Source: Scatophagus argus (taxonomy: Eukaryota > Chordata > Actinopteri > Scatophagidae). Taken from it: a stretch of DNA of 64,000 nt. A program made the translations under genes and the position numbers. The notes under the pieces were generated by a model. That model was given only the letters and a program-made list of their open reading frames with translations. It had not been told where the DNA came from and made no database searches. Shown in pieces: positions 23,622-34,570 of the stretch. Within the stretch, counting starts at the first letter, position 1. Every line of letters begins with the position of its first letter. The stretch covers positions 6,502,055-6,566,054 of the forward strand of contig NC_058508.1 of NCBI RefSeq assembly GCF_020382885.2, written 5' to 3'.

Positions 23622-24623
23622 CTAGTAGGGGATTGGTCCATAGTAGGCGGTGTAGGCAGCGATGATTCCCGCAGTGTCCATCATGTCCTCACAAGCCAGG
23701 TTGGCCTCACACACTTCTCTCAGACTGAGCAGAGAGGGAGGGAGGGAGGGAGGGATGACCACAGAGAGGCAACACATACAGTAGATTCAGTTATTCCACA
23801 TATCAGCCACATATCACATATTCCATATAATCAGCCACATCTAATCTAATCTTTGACTGCCTGCCCACTGCTCCTTACAGGTGATGTGAAAGCAAAGCAG
23901 GTGTGAAATACCTCTCCAGCTGTGTCAGGGATAACTCTCCAGCAGCTCTCTTCTGTCTCACCACTGTGGAGGCCTCATCCCTCTCCACAAACAGACCTGC
24001 ACATTTCACACAACTTTGTCTCTTTGTATAAACACACTAGATTATGCAGCATGCAGTCTTTATAATTATTCTAGATCTATTTAACAAATCAGTTAGTTTC
24101 AGTTTATTATTTTTATGTAAGCAGCATCTGAGATTTTTTTTAGCCAAACTGTGAGAATCATCTGGTTTAGTATTCCTCTTTGAGTCAAACTGTCTCAGAT
24201 ATGTTCCATGTTAATATAACATCCATGATACAGTCCAACCAAAAACCATGATCTCACCCTCCTGAGCAGGGTTGTCACTGGCAGGCTGGGAGCCGGTGGA
24301 GGCGTCTGTCAAACATGAGGGGAAAAATACGAATAGAGATGTTTATTTTTCCTTTTTAATCCAGAAAGTGTCTCTTTTTAAAGCTATACCTTTTAATGCA
24401 CCCACTGTCTTGTTGTTAAGTCAGGGCAAAATAAATCACTTGGCCAGATCTTGAGTAGTACTGGCAGCTTTTAAGCTTTGTTAACAGAACAACATAAATC
24501 ATACAAAAATATAAAGTAGTTTTAATTAAAAACTTTTCTAACATATACTGATGTGTTGCTCATACCTGAAGTCAGACAGATGGCTGCCAGAGAGCAGAGA
24601 ACCAGGATGGCCAAAGTCTTCAT
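23622..24623 (-). CDS. bglap: Osteocalcin (bone Gla protein) precursor
   Basis: Osteocalcin is a secreted, vitamin-K-dependent calcium- and hydroxyapatite-binding protein of bone matrix. Four exons join in phase on the minus strand: 24623-24566, 24305-24258, 23996-23912 and 23724-23622 (294 nt, 97 aa). Residues 1-19 are a signal peptide ([19 protein letters not shown]). A short propeptide has a Phe/Ala-containing carboxylase-recognition region ending in the furin site RQKR (residues 49-52). The mature 45 residues start [20 protein letters not shown] and end in the C-terminus [10 protein letters not shown] typical of the family. Glu 11, 15 and 18 of the mature chain align with the three human Gla positions, and Cys17/Cys23 form the expected disulfide pair. 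All introns have GT-AG ends. A TATAAAG lies 92 bp upstream of the ATG. The nearest genes are the phafin remnant downstream and, beyond a retrotransposon, MGP upstream, both on the same strand. Complete and apparently functional. Confidence 0.95.
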
Positions 24624-24714
24624 ATTTCTTTCTTCACTGATCGCAGTATCAGGCAACTTAAGTTACTCAGTCACTCTTCTCTCTCTGACACATATATACA
24701 GAAATACACACTCG

Positions 24715-24721
24715 CTTTATA
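24715..24721 (-). promoter_or_regulatory. TATA box of the osteocalcin gene
   Basis: The minus-strand sequence GGATCTATAAAGCGAG contains TATAAAG. Transcription would start near 24687, giving a 5'UTR of about 65 nt. Position and orientation fit the gene. Confidence 0.75.
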
Positions 24722-24853
24722 GATCCGGTCCTTATTGTGACGTGGATATGTGATTGGTTCGAGAATCATGTATCACACACCCACAGAGATACACACCCCC
24801 GCAAAAGTCATATATACACAGTTTGGTTTTATATGTAAGATTGCCAAAATGGA

Positions 24854-24857
<4 letters not shown>

Positions 24858-24892
<35 letters not shown>
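24858..24892 (+). repeat. compound (CT)n(CA)n microsatellite
   Basis: About eight CT units are followed directly by about ten CA units, 140 bp upstream of the osteocalcin TATA box. Confidence 0.9.
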
Positions 24893-24895
<3 letters not shown>

Positions 24896-24899
24896 ATGC

Positions 24900-26330
24900 G
24901 ACCTCTGCTTCCAAAAGGAACATATTTATTTTAAAGGATAGGTGATGAGAAAACAAATGCGGGTGACTCGTCGGCCAAAATATTTTACAGCTTGTTTAGG
25001 TCACTTTAAGCTGCTGCTGACAAACCACATTGTCCTTGTGAGTCATGGTTTGCTTGTGCATCTCAGTTTCCTCCTCAGCATCTTGAGGTTTTTGTTGATG
25101 ATGACGATGAAAGAAAAGAAAAGAATGCATTACGAAACACAGGGAAAACTAACTTGTCAGTCACATTTGGTGATGATAATAAAAAGTTTAACGAAATCAA
25201 ATGCAATGCCAGCTGGCAGCCAGGAGAGGTCAGAGTTTCCTGCAGTCTTTTACATGAATGTCACTAAGTACACGCGTCACAGAAAACTCTGCAACGCAAA
25301 CTGAAACGGAAAAGCCACGGTCCCACATTATGTGACATGATTTTAATCCGAGGGCTCTTTTATTACAAACCACTGCGATTTCCTACATAAAGAAAGCAAC
25401 ATTTCTAAACAAACCCAGTGTGTTTGAAGATTTGTAGGAGGGTAATTTGAACTGTGGGAGGATATTTCTTACCAAAACAAGTGGGTGGTTTGCCAATAAA
25501 GTGGCAGAAAGCTGCAGAGAAAGGAGCATGTCACTTCATCTTAATTAAAACACAGCTCTCCAGTAGACATCTGTTTATGTAATCTTTTAAAACAACTAAT
25601 ACTTTTGTATTTTTTTTGGTTCATTAAAAAGAGATCACTGTTGGTAATGCTAATACTGAATCAGTCTTGGGTACACTGTGGCTGCTGTGTGAAGCATATT
25701 GTTAAATTACCAAAAACCCATCCTTTGAACTTCTCTAATTTATGATATGAAAATGACTCCTGCTCTTCTTGTTGCTATTCTTGACTCAAAATTTATCTTC
25801 CAGACTACTGGTACTGACAGTATTCTATGGGGTGTAATTTCACTGTCTGACCCAATGCTGGCTCCTTGTCTCATTTCAGTGACAGACTTCAAGGATTCAA
25901 CCCCAGGACAACTTTAATTTTGCACATTTGCGGCCTTGTGGCTGCATAGAAAAACAACCATCCAACATGTCTTTGTAGTACTGTGCCATGCTGACACACT
26001 GTGTGCTGACCTTTGTGTGTCTTACAACAGCGAGGATACTGATGCACAGATGTGTTGTGCGGTACTCAGATTCTTGCTGAGAGGTCAGAAACTAGAATTT
26101 GACTACATATTGTAATCAGCAGTGCTCACAGTACTGTCTGTCACAGTCTTTATCTTCCCCCTTGATGGGCCAACGGGCCAACTGAGGCCCTTCGTCATGT
26201 TTCACATGTATTTAAGTGATCAGCAGTTCTGTCTGCCTAAACCTCTCACATGGTTTCATTTAAACCCCCAAAGCAAAGCCAGACAATGAACAAATCTCCG
26301 CTCTGTGTGGCTCGACCAAGCAACAGGGTG
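24900..26330. other. osteocalcin upstream region, no supported gene
   Basis: No exon or domain could be recognised. The stretch is bounded on the right by the truncated 3' end of the BEL/Pao element. No long terminal repeat matching the left-reading element was seen here. Confidence 0.55.
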
Positions 26331-26332
26331 TT

Positions 26333-26911
26333 TCAAGTGATGTATTCGACGCGGTGTTCACAGCTCTGGACTCTGGCATCGATAGGTCTCTCATTGGCTA
26401 GGTTGGCAGCTAGCTTGAGCACAGTCAGGAATTCGCTGAAGGTAAAGCCTTCTCCTCTAACAAGACTCTGGAGAGCTCTTTTGGTGATCTTGACAGCAGC
26501 TTTGGCTGCACCATTTCGGTGAGGTGAATCGGCTGGAAGGATTCTCCATGTCCAATAGGTCCCATTTCTGGCGGCATATTCTTCAAGTGACACTTTGTTC
26601 TGTTGACTCAGATAGGTGTACATATCTTCCAGTACAGGTTTTGCCCCACTAAAATTTGTACCTGGATCGAACCAGACTTTCTGGGGATGGCCTCGGATAG
26701 AAGTGAACCTCTGGTAAGCGAGTAGGAAGCTCTCGGTCGATAGTGTGTTTGCCAGTTCGACATGGATGGCTCGACTTGACATACAGCAGAAAAGCACGCC
26801 CCATACTTTCATGCTCACTCTCCTCTTGACATCATCCCTCTTCTTCGAAGAGGTCTGGATGCGTGCCTCCAATGGTCTTGCCAAGTGGACCATCCCAGAG
26901 TACCAAGTCAC
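26333..26911 (-). pseudogene. BEL/Pao integrase core fragment fused to a protease tail
   Basis: The frame starts in protease-linker sequence (ARPLEARIQTSSKK) and passes at about 26845 into an integrase core beginning DDVKRRVSMKVWGVLFCCMS. The first catalytic region (IHVEL), the WFDPGTNF segment with an Asp, and the PHRNGAAKAAVK segment can be seen. In the last, the position normally holding the catalytic Glu of the DDE triad is Lys, so this copy should be inactive even where its frame is open. It is truncated at the C-terminus (ends at EYIT). Confidence 0.75.
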
Positions 26912-27365
26912 CGACAGAACAGACTTTCTGGGGTACTAATTGGCCTTCTTTGTGGCTGATTAGGAGTTGTATTTCTCTGGGTCTTGTGAGGTCTTTGAGG
27001 GGAACATCTGGGAAAATCTTCTGTAACTTAGTGGCTGGAACATGTCTGTGAACTTCTGCTATTTCATCAAGTCCATAGCAAATCAGCTGATGAGCTTTGA
27101 GAGTCCCTCTTTGAGTGTTGACATGTATCTTGAGAAGGTAGCGTTTAGTTGCAACAGACACCTTCACCCCCAGGACACCATGGACCACCAGCGTCACATC
27201 TTCACTTCTAAGGTTCAATTTTCTTGCAGCTCTTTGTGTGATGTAGTTTGTGTCTGATGCCAGATCAATGAGGGTCCTGATCCTCTGTTCATCATTCGCT
27301 GTAACATCAAGGAGCATCAGGATAACTGATGTAGTTCTTAAGTCTGGCTGCAAAGACTGCTCCAC
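26832..27365 (-). pseudogene. BEL/Pao aspartic protease region, third copy
   Basis: The frame contains TLIDLASDTNYITQRAARKL, a retropepsin-like active-site region in which the usual D-S/T-G triplet is replaced by D-L-A-S-D, then HVNTQRGTLKAHQLICYGLD. It is nearly identical to the copies at 28721-29188 and 31581-31907. Its upstream neighbour (minus strand) is an RNase H start and its downstream neighbour is the integrase core, neither of which is the normal neighbour of a protease. It is a rearrangement product. Confidence 0.7.
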
Positions 27366-27483
27366 ACATCTCTGCCTTCACAGGGTCACCCTTGCTGTTG
27401 AGAGGAGTCAGTTTGCCCTTGGACTCGACCAGCCTTACGACGACACCATGGCTGCAGCTCCAGCGTAGATACAGCACAGCACC

Positions 27484-28721
27484 TTATGCGTGCTCACTGC
27501 CATCAGAAAAGGTGATACCACTTGGTCCTGCACATGGATCTGGTGGAGTCAGGGGTCGGATGAATCTGAGTTGGCTCAGGACAGCATACTCTTCAAGGAG
27601 TTTTATGGCATCTTCTCTGAGCTCTTTGGACAAGGCAGCATCCCAGGTGTCTCTTCCGTAGTAAATTACTTTTGCTTCTTGAAAAGCTCTTAGGAGCAGG
27701 ATGGCTCCCTTCTGCTTTGCAGGAGCCACAAGGCCGAGCGAATCATAGAGACCAGAGACTTGGCTTAACAGTTCCCTTCTAGTGAGTGGGTCTGGGGTTT
27801 GGTGTCTTACTTCTTCTCTCAGTAAGTTCTGACCAAGGCGCATTTTCTTTTTTTTCTTAGAGAAGTTCACAGCAACCACGACATGTAGCTTGTCATCTTC
27901 AATGGTGTAGGGCAGGATCACTGTCTTCATCGACTGTGTTTCTACCACTTGGCTCTTTCCTCCCACTTTGATCTGAGTAGACCCAATCCTCCAGCTTTAA
28001 GGATCGAGTTTCAGATGGTCGAGGTTGTTGTGTGAGGTCAGGATGTCATCAACACAGACATCTTCCTCCAGCACATGTTTCTTTTCTTTGAAGTGTCTAA
28101 ATGGAGGCAAGTTGTCGGTCTCCCGCATGGCTTCTTGGGCTATGCAACCAGCTGGTTTGTCTCCGATATTCACTCTTGTTATGGCGAAAGCTTCTATTTC
28201 AGCACCGGCCCGGTCCAGCTCTGCAGAGCTTCTTTGGACAGCTTCACTGCAGCTTTGTGATTAACCATTTCGTGGACTTGTGAAGCGTAGGCCATCCTCC
28301 ACTCTGGTTCCTTCGCCAGCTGTTGTTCCGTTCTGAGAAATGTGGCTCCTACTGCTCTCCTGTTGGGTAGAGATGCTGGATCTTCTCTCCACGGATACTT
28401 GGCGTGCCAGTGTGGTTCAGGGCTATGGTGATCTCCGTTCACATATGTCAAGCCATCTCTTTCTTCAGCCAGTGTCATTTCTTTCCCTCCAGGTTGGCAA
28501 TTCCCACAGCGACATCCTCCACATTTTGGCTCACAGGCGACTCCACTGCTTTCCCACTCCCAGAACTTCAGAAAGTGTCTGCTGCTAGCAGCTGTATTGG
28601 ACTGGACGCCGGGATGGTCAGGAGGCTGGGAGGAGACTGGATCTTTACAGGTGAGTTCACTGTTCTTGACTGCTGCAGTTCTCATGGATCTTGTGAAATG
28701 TGTTTTTGACATATGGGCCAT
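27484..28721 (-). pseudogene. BEL/Pao reverse transcriptase block, second copy
   Basis: Reading down the minus strand, 28721-28194 carries the Cys-rich region CGGCRCGNCQPGGKEMTLAEE upstream of RT. About 28045-28053 encodes the VDD catalytic motif (CVDDILTSHNNL). 27966-27484 continues through QNLLREEVRHQTPDPLTRRE into the connection with RNase H. Several stops and frame shifts interrupt it. The copy at 30357-31581 is nearly identical. Confidence 0.75.
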
Positions 28722-29188
28722 TAAGCTAACTTCTTCGAAGAGGTCTGGATGCGTGCCTCCAATGGTCTTGCCAAGCGTTCACCGACAGAACGGACTTTCT
28801 GGGGTACTAATTGGCCTTCTTTGTGGCTGATTAGGAGTTGTATTTCTATGGGTCTTGTGAGGTCTTTGAGGGGAACATCTGGGAAAATCTTCTGTAACTT
28901 AGTGGCTGGAACATGTCTGTGAACTTCTGCTATTTCATCAAGTCCATAGCAAATCAGCTGATGAGCTTTGAGAGTTCCTCTTTGAGTGTTGACATGTATC
29001 TTGAGAAGGTAGCGTTTAGTTGCAACAGACACCTTCACCCCCAGGACACCATGGACCACCAGCGTCACATCTTCTCTTCTAAGGTTCAACTTTCTTGCAG
29101 CTCTTTGTGTGATGTAGTGTGTGTCTGATGCCAGATCAATGAGGGTCCCAATCCTCTGTCCATCATTCGCTGTAACATCAAGGAGCAT
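28721..29188 (-). pseudogene. BEL/Pao protease region, second copy
   Basis: This is the same protease module as 26832-27365, with the variant TLIDLASDTHYITQRAARKL. It lies directly after an integrase zinc-binding region ending in CRWKRPS. The join lies around 29215-29240, where the two joined sequences share the minus-strand word GCTGGAAGAG. Confidence 0.7.
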
Positions 29189-29222
29189 CAGGATGACTGG
29201 GTACTCGTTTAACCCGTTCTAA

Positions 29223-30350
29223 TTAAGAAGGCCTCTTCCAGCGACAGGTTCTTGCCTTTGACTTTTTGCAGACCACACACTTATCAACGACTCTTTGGGC
29301 AATAATCCTTCCTTTGATGACCCATGCTTTCTTTCGCATCCGCAGAAAAGTTCCTGTCACTCTGTCGTGTCCTTCACTGTGTGCTGTTCTGGTTAGAAGG
29401 GTAGAGATCCAGGCCTGCAAAGGTAGCAGGGGAATGGCTCTGTAGCCCTTTCTGAAGGTCTGAAACCAACCACCACACATCAGGAGCCCAGTAGTTCCAT
29501 CTCTGTAGACAACCAGTCTATCAGTTGTTGTAGTTGGAAAGTGTACGTCCTCTTGTGCTGCCAGGCATAGATCTCGGAACACATCCTCTCTTTCATTGAC
29601 TGTAATGACAGCAGATGAAGGTACTGCCTCCCACTTTTCTTTATCTCCAATCTTGGCATGCAGGAACTTTTTTGCTGCTCTCCAAATCCATGCTATCGTC
29701 CCGACCAGCTGCCTTAGACTGCTGAAGCGCCTTTCGTCCACCAGCTTCTGGACTGCTGCTACTGCAGGAGGTCTTCTACACTTGGACTCCGCCTTCTGTA
29801 TCATGACTGGGTCTTGCTCTTTCAGTTGTCTTTGGGTGAATACTGCAACAAATGTTTTCTTTAGTATTTTTTTGATACTGTCTCTTGCTTGTGAAGCGAC
29901 ATCTTTGGCGGATTTCTTTGGCCACTCACTCTCAGAGAGTCTAAGAAACTTTGGACCCAACTGCCACTCAGACTCCTCAGTTAAGTCATCAGGACCGGCC
30001 CCTCTGGTGACAATATCCGCGATGTTTACCGGCCTTGGGATCCACCACCAATCTCGAACGTCATTGCTCTTCTGGATCTCGCCAACTCGGTTCTCGAAAA
30101 AGGTCTGGTAGCCGTAACGCTCTCGCTGTATGGCGCCTAAGACGGTCTGACTGTCGATGAGATGATACCACCTCTCAACTTCGATTTGGCAGTGTTTCTG
30201 GAAATAGTTCTTAAGTCTGGCTGCAAAGACTGCTCCACACATCTCTGCCTTCACAGGGTCACCCTTGCTGTTGAGAGGAGTCAGTTTGGCCTCGGACTCG
30301 ACCAGCCTTATGACGACACCATGGCTGCAGCTCCAGCGTAGATACAGCAC
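29223..30350 (-). pseudogene. BEL/Pao RNase H and integrase N-terminal region
   Basis: A 375-codon open frame covers an RNase H-like part (KAEMCGAVFAARLKNYFQKH, then DSQTVLGAIQRE). A conserved BEL stretch (DVRDWWWIPRPVNIADIVTR) follows, then an integrase zinc-binding segment with H-x-E-GHDRVTGT and C-x2-C (CVVCKKSK). It is the longest intact frame of the element and the only single-copy part of the duplicated array. Confidence 0.8.
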
Positions 30351-30356
30351 AGCACC

Positions 30357-31581
30357 TTATGCATGCTCACTGCCATCAGAAAAGGTGATACCACTTGGTC
30401 CTGCACATGGATCTGGTGGAGTCAGGGGTCGGATGAATCTGAGTTGGCTCAGGACAGCATACTCTTCAAGGAGTTTTATGGCATCTTCTCTGAGCTCTTT
30501 GGACAAGGCTGCATCCCAGGTGTCTCTTCCATAGTAAATTACTTTTGCTTCTTGAAAAGCTCTTAGGAGCAGGATGGCTCCCTTCTGCTTTGCAGGAGCC
30601 ACAAGACCGAGCAGATCATAGAGACCAGAGACTTGGCTTAATAGTTCCCTTCTAGTGAGTGGGTCTGGGGTTTGGTGTCTTACTTCTTCTCTCAGTAAGT
30701 TCTGACCAAGGCGCATTTTCTTTTTTTTCTTAGAAAAGTTCACAGCAACCATGACATGTAGCTTGTCATCTTCAGTGGTGTAGGGCAGGATCACTGTCTT
30801 CTTGGACTCTGTGTTTCTACCACTTGGCTCTTTCCTCCCACTTTGATTTGAGTAGACCCAATCCTCCAGCTTTAAGGATCGAGTTTCAGATGGTCGAGGT
30901 TGTTGTGTGAGGTCAGGATGTCATCAACACAGACATCTTCCTCCAGCACATGTTTCTTTTCTTTGAAGTGTCTAAATGGAGGCAAGTTGTCGGTCTCCCG
31001 CATGGCTTCTTGGGCTATGCAACCAGCTGGTTTGTCTCCGATATTCACTCTTGTTATGGCGAAAGCTTCTATTTCAGCACCGGCCCGGTCCAGCTCTGCA
31101 GAGCTTCTTTGGACAGCTTCACTGCAGCTTTGCGATTAACCATTTCGTGGACTTGTGAAGCGTAGGCCATCCTCCACTCTGGTTCCTTCGCCAGCTGTTC
31201 CGTTCTGAGAAATGTGGCTCCTACTGCTCTCCTGTTGGGTAGAGATGCTGGATCTTCTCTCCACAGATACTTGGCGTGCAAGTGTGGTTCAGGGCTATGG
31301 TGATCTCCGTTCACATATGTCAAGCCATCTCTTTCTTCAGCCAGTGTCATTTCTTTCCCTCCAGGTTGGCAATTCCCACAGCGACATCCTCCACATTTTG
31401 GCTCACAGGCGACTCCACTGCTTTCCCACTCCCAGAACTTCAGAAAGTGTCTGCTGCTAGCAGCTGTATTGGGATGGTCGGGAGGCTGGGAGGAGACTGG
31501 ATCTTTACAGGTGAGTTCACTGTTCTTGACTGCTGCAGTTCTCATGGATCTTGTGAAATGTGTTTTTGACATATGGGCCAT
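30357..31581 (-). pseudogene. BEL/Pao reverse transcriptase block, first copy
   Basis: Same content as the block at 27484-28721: Cys-rich upstream region 31581-31069, VDD motif encoded at 30920-30928, downstream region 30794-30357. It differs from the other copy at scattered positions and small indels, including loss of a CCGGGATGG-type stretch near 31471. Confidence 0.75.
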
Positions 31582-31907
31582 TAAGCTAACTTCTTCGAAG
31601 AGGTCTGGATGCGTGCCTCCAATGGTCTTGCCAAGCGTTCACCGACAGAACGGACTTTCTGGGGTACTAATTGGCCTTCTTTGTGGCTGATTAGGAGTTG
31701 TATTTCTATGGGTCTTGTGAGGTCTTTGAGGGGAACATCTGGGAAAATCTTCTGTAACTTAGCGGCTGGAACATGTCTATGAACTTCTGCTATTTCATCA
31801 AGTCCATAGCAAATCAGCTGATGAGACTCTATGTGTGATGTAGTTTGTGTCTGATGCCAGATCAATGAGGGTCCCGATCCTCTGTCCATCATTCGCTGTA
31901 ACATCAA
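31581..31907 (-). pseudogene. BEL/Pao protease region, first copy with internal deletion
   Basis: Compared with the other two protease copies, about 140 bp is missing around 31826, joining HQLICYG-coding sequence directly to the SDT-region sequence in another frame. The offset to the second copy drops from about 2,870 to 2,726 bp across this point. Confidence 0.7.
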
Positions 31908-31944
31908 GGAGCATCAGGATGACTGGGTACTTGTTTAAGCCGTT

Positions 31945-32421
31945 CTAATCAAGAAGGGCTCTTCCAGCTGCAGTGGAGTTGTATGCCCTGGATGAGATGT
32001 TGCAGAAGGTGTTTCGACACTGCTGTGCCAGCTCAAGTGGAAGTTTGGAGAGGAACTCTTCTTGGGCATCAGTGTATCTTTTGCCCTCAGCTTTCACTGG
32101 ACTAGATTTGGGTGTTGTTTGGGACTTGGGTCTGGCAGCTAGACAGAAGATAGTGGTGTTGGTCTGTGCACTCTTGATTCCCACACAGGTAGGTGGTCTT
32201 TCTGCAGTAGCCGCCGTCATGGTCTTCAAGGCACCTCTTGCAGGCACCCAGTTGTTGTGCTGCGGCTGTTGTGCTCTAAACCTTCTGCAGAAATACAGTC
32301 TCTTTCTGTGTTTTGGGTCACCACAAATAATGTAACCTGTTGTGTCACTGCTGGACTTGGTTGTCTTTGTTCTGGCGTACTTTAAGAACTTGGATTTCTC
32401 CTTGGGGGGATTCGATGACAT
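31945..32421 (-). pseudogene. BEL/Pao gag C-terminal / zinc-knuckle-like fragment
   Basis: The frame contains CGDPKHRKRLYFCRRFRAQQ and a later stretch KRYTDAQEEFLSKLPLELAQ. The Cys/His spacing resembles a degraded gag knuckle region. It lies between the gag-like frame and the first protease copy, its expected place. Confidence 0.55.
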
Positions 32422-32860
32422 CTCTTAGTTGATCTAATTGTTCATATATGGATTCTTGTGATTTCAGGAACATGATGAGCTTGTCAAAGCGGTTCTGGTG
32501 GTTAACAGCGTTTCCCCTCATCTGCAGTATAGGTGAGCCAGTCCTTTATCAGAGTTTCTGGAAGCTTGCTCTTGATGGATTTAGTCACTAGTGGGTTCTT
32601 TATGGTGTCTGCACTTCCCAGTTCACTTAGATCATAAAGGGCCTTTTCCACAGTTTGGATGAGTTCTATGATTCGTCTTGGCTGGCCGTTCCTGACTGGT
32701 GGAATTGCTTGTAGCTCTTCGATGATCTCGAGAGCGATTGTGGCTTGGTTCCCGAACCGGCTGTCCAGAACTTAAAAGATCTCGTCCGATGAGCTGTACG
32801 TAGACAAGCGAAGATCTTTGGCCACCCTCTCGTCAAGGCTATCGAGCAATTGGAATTTCT

Positions 32861-33634
32861 TTACTTCTTTTGAGCCAGTCGGTTCACCTTGCTTCTGCAG
32901 AGCCTCCTATTCTTTCCTCCATCTGTAGTAGTCTCGCCAGCAAACTTTGGCAGGGCTGTGACTTGCAGCTTTATCGCTGCTACTGGAGCTAAGCCGCAAA
33001 CTGAGATGGGTTCTTGTTCAGCGTGCTGCTTTATAATTGCTGCTTTGATTAAGGAAGCCTTCCATGACACCAGCTTTGGAAGGTACGCCTCGAGCCTTCT
33101 TACACAGCGGTCAAAGTCTTTTTGCTCGGCTGGTGGAGTCCAGCGGTTCCAGTTGTGGTGCGCTTCTTTTGCCTTGTGCACCAACTTCTCTAAGTGGGTC
33201 AGCATAAACTCATATGCCTCCAGAGTTGCATCCTGCTGAATGGAGGAGACGTTCTCACACTCAGCCTCCGCAACTTGTAGAGCCAGGGACAGTTCTTTAT
33301 CTCCATATGTGGCCCACAGTGTCTCTCGGATCAGGAGTTTAACTTCTTTAGTCTTTTGCTCACATTCTTTCTCTGTCTTCTCTATGTTGGCTCTCTGTAG
33401 GTTGCTCAGCTCCTCTGCAGTAGCTGCCTTGCACTCCATGTAAGCGGCCTCCACATCTTCATTTGCCTCCATAGCTCTGGAGCTTTCTGCTGTAAGTTTC
33501 TTGAAGTTCTCTTGTAACTCCTCCATAGACATCTCCATGTGGGTTCTCGTAATGCTATTGGCAAGACGGGAAAAAAGTCTCTTAACTGTGGTCCTCTCTA
33601 CTTTCAGTTCCTCAAGTGACTTCGACTCAGCCAT
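32861..33634 (-). pseudogene. BEL/Pao gag-like protein (5' part)
   Basis: This 257-codon frame begins MAESKSLEELKVERTTVKRL and is strongly helical and charged, with repeated Glu/Lys heptad-like stretches and a WTPPAEQKDF segment. It resembles the N-terminal gag region of fish BEL elements. The frame ends prematurely at 32861 and gag continues in other frames towards 32421. ATG-proximal open start at 33634. Confidence 0.7.
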
Positions 33635-33829
33635 TTTGTCCTCTTCGACTGACTGACGGCAGGCTTTATCCTCCAGGCCTCAGGTGGAGCCCTCTCCCTC
33701 TCGGTTGTGGCCACAAATGGAGTCTTCGCTGGTCACTGGTCACGGCCGGTTTTTCACTGTCAAGTTTCTTTACGTCATCATGGCTTCCCACACTTGAAAA
33801 AGGAAGGACTTGACCAGACTTCAGGATTT

Positions 33830-34570
33830 CACTCATTATTTTCCTTTATTTGAACCAGTACACAGGAAGCAGGGGAGGCGAAAAACCTATAGTCACAAAC
33901 AAATAAATAATTTAGATGATTATTCAGAAAAAAATCCAACTTATATACATTCATCACAATTTTAACTAATTCCAAGAAAACCACAAAACTTTCATGGAAC
34001 TTAGTTACACAAAACAAGTATTTTAGTTGATTTTACTATAGGTTTTGACTTTACTACTTTTAAACGGAACTACTTAAATATTTTAATGTGCATTTTAATA
34101 AAGCAAAATTCACTGTATTTTAACTAATAACATTTATACAATTTGCCTACTTAACCTAAATAACTCCAACACGAACTTTTTATCAAACTAATTTCAAAAT
34201 AAGCAGGCAAGTAGCTCGAAGAAATGAGACATAAGCGCAGTTTACGCTTTCAATAACAGTCGGTACTCCCGGCTTTCACACTTTCAGCATAGAGTCAAAT
34301 GACGAGCACGCTTACCGGTAGCAGCTCTTTGATCAAGTCCTTTTCCCATGTGCTCAGATCTGTTCGTGGGACAGTGCGAGGAGATTCTTTTGTGTTTGCT
34401 TCTGCAGTCTCAGCTCTCTTTTTTCCAAAATGGCCGGTGCGCCGCTTTTATTGTTCAGATGCACGCTGCTGATTAGTTCGGATTGCATCCACCTGCTGAG
34501 GCGCGCCGCTCGCCGTTACGCGCACGTTGCGGCACGCACTCAGCCACACCTCCCGGCAGACAGCCGTAAC
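33830..34570 (-). mobile_element. candidate 5' LTR and leader of the BEL/Pao element
   Basis: On the minus strand a TGTTACGGCTGTCTGCCGGG start at 34570 is followed about 110 bp later by AATAAAAGC (34445-34455), usable as a promoter/poly(A) region, then by a donor-like CCGGTAAGCG near 34310. GC-rich islands such as GGCGAGCGGCGCGCC lie inside. The 3' boundary and primer-binding site could not be fixed, and there is no second LTR to compare. Boundary inference only. Confidence 0.4.

Larger units (their letters stand above)
26330..34570 (-). mobile_element. BEL/Pao LTR retrotransposon, internally rearranged and 3'-truncated
   Basis: Reading on the minus strand, the order is: candidate LTR/leader, gag-like frame, zinc-knuckle-like fragment, protease, reverse transcriptase (RT), RNase H, integrase N-part, protease again, RT again, protease a third time, then integrase core. 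An intact BEL element has each module once (family knowledge). The block around 27331-29190 recurs at 30206-31915 with an offset of 2,875 bp over most of its length and very few differences. Many frames are interrupted. The element is inserted between osteocalcin and MGP in the same orientation as both. The integrase core stops at about 26333, well short of the usual C-terminal part, and no 3' LTR was found, so this copy is 3'-truncated. Confidence 0.85.

Noticed and set aside
23622-24623. First impression of a small secreted chemokine-like gene
   Set aside because: The RQKR processing site and the C-terminus [15 protein letters not shown] are diagnostic of osteocalcin.
25900-26330. Possible 3' LTR of the BEL/Pao element
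   Set aside because: No stretch resembling the TGTTACGGCTG-start sequence at 34570 was found, and the integrase frame stops abruptly at about 26333.
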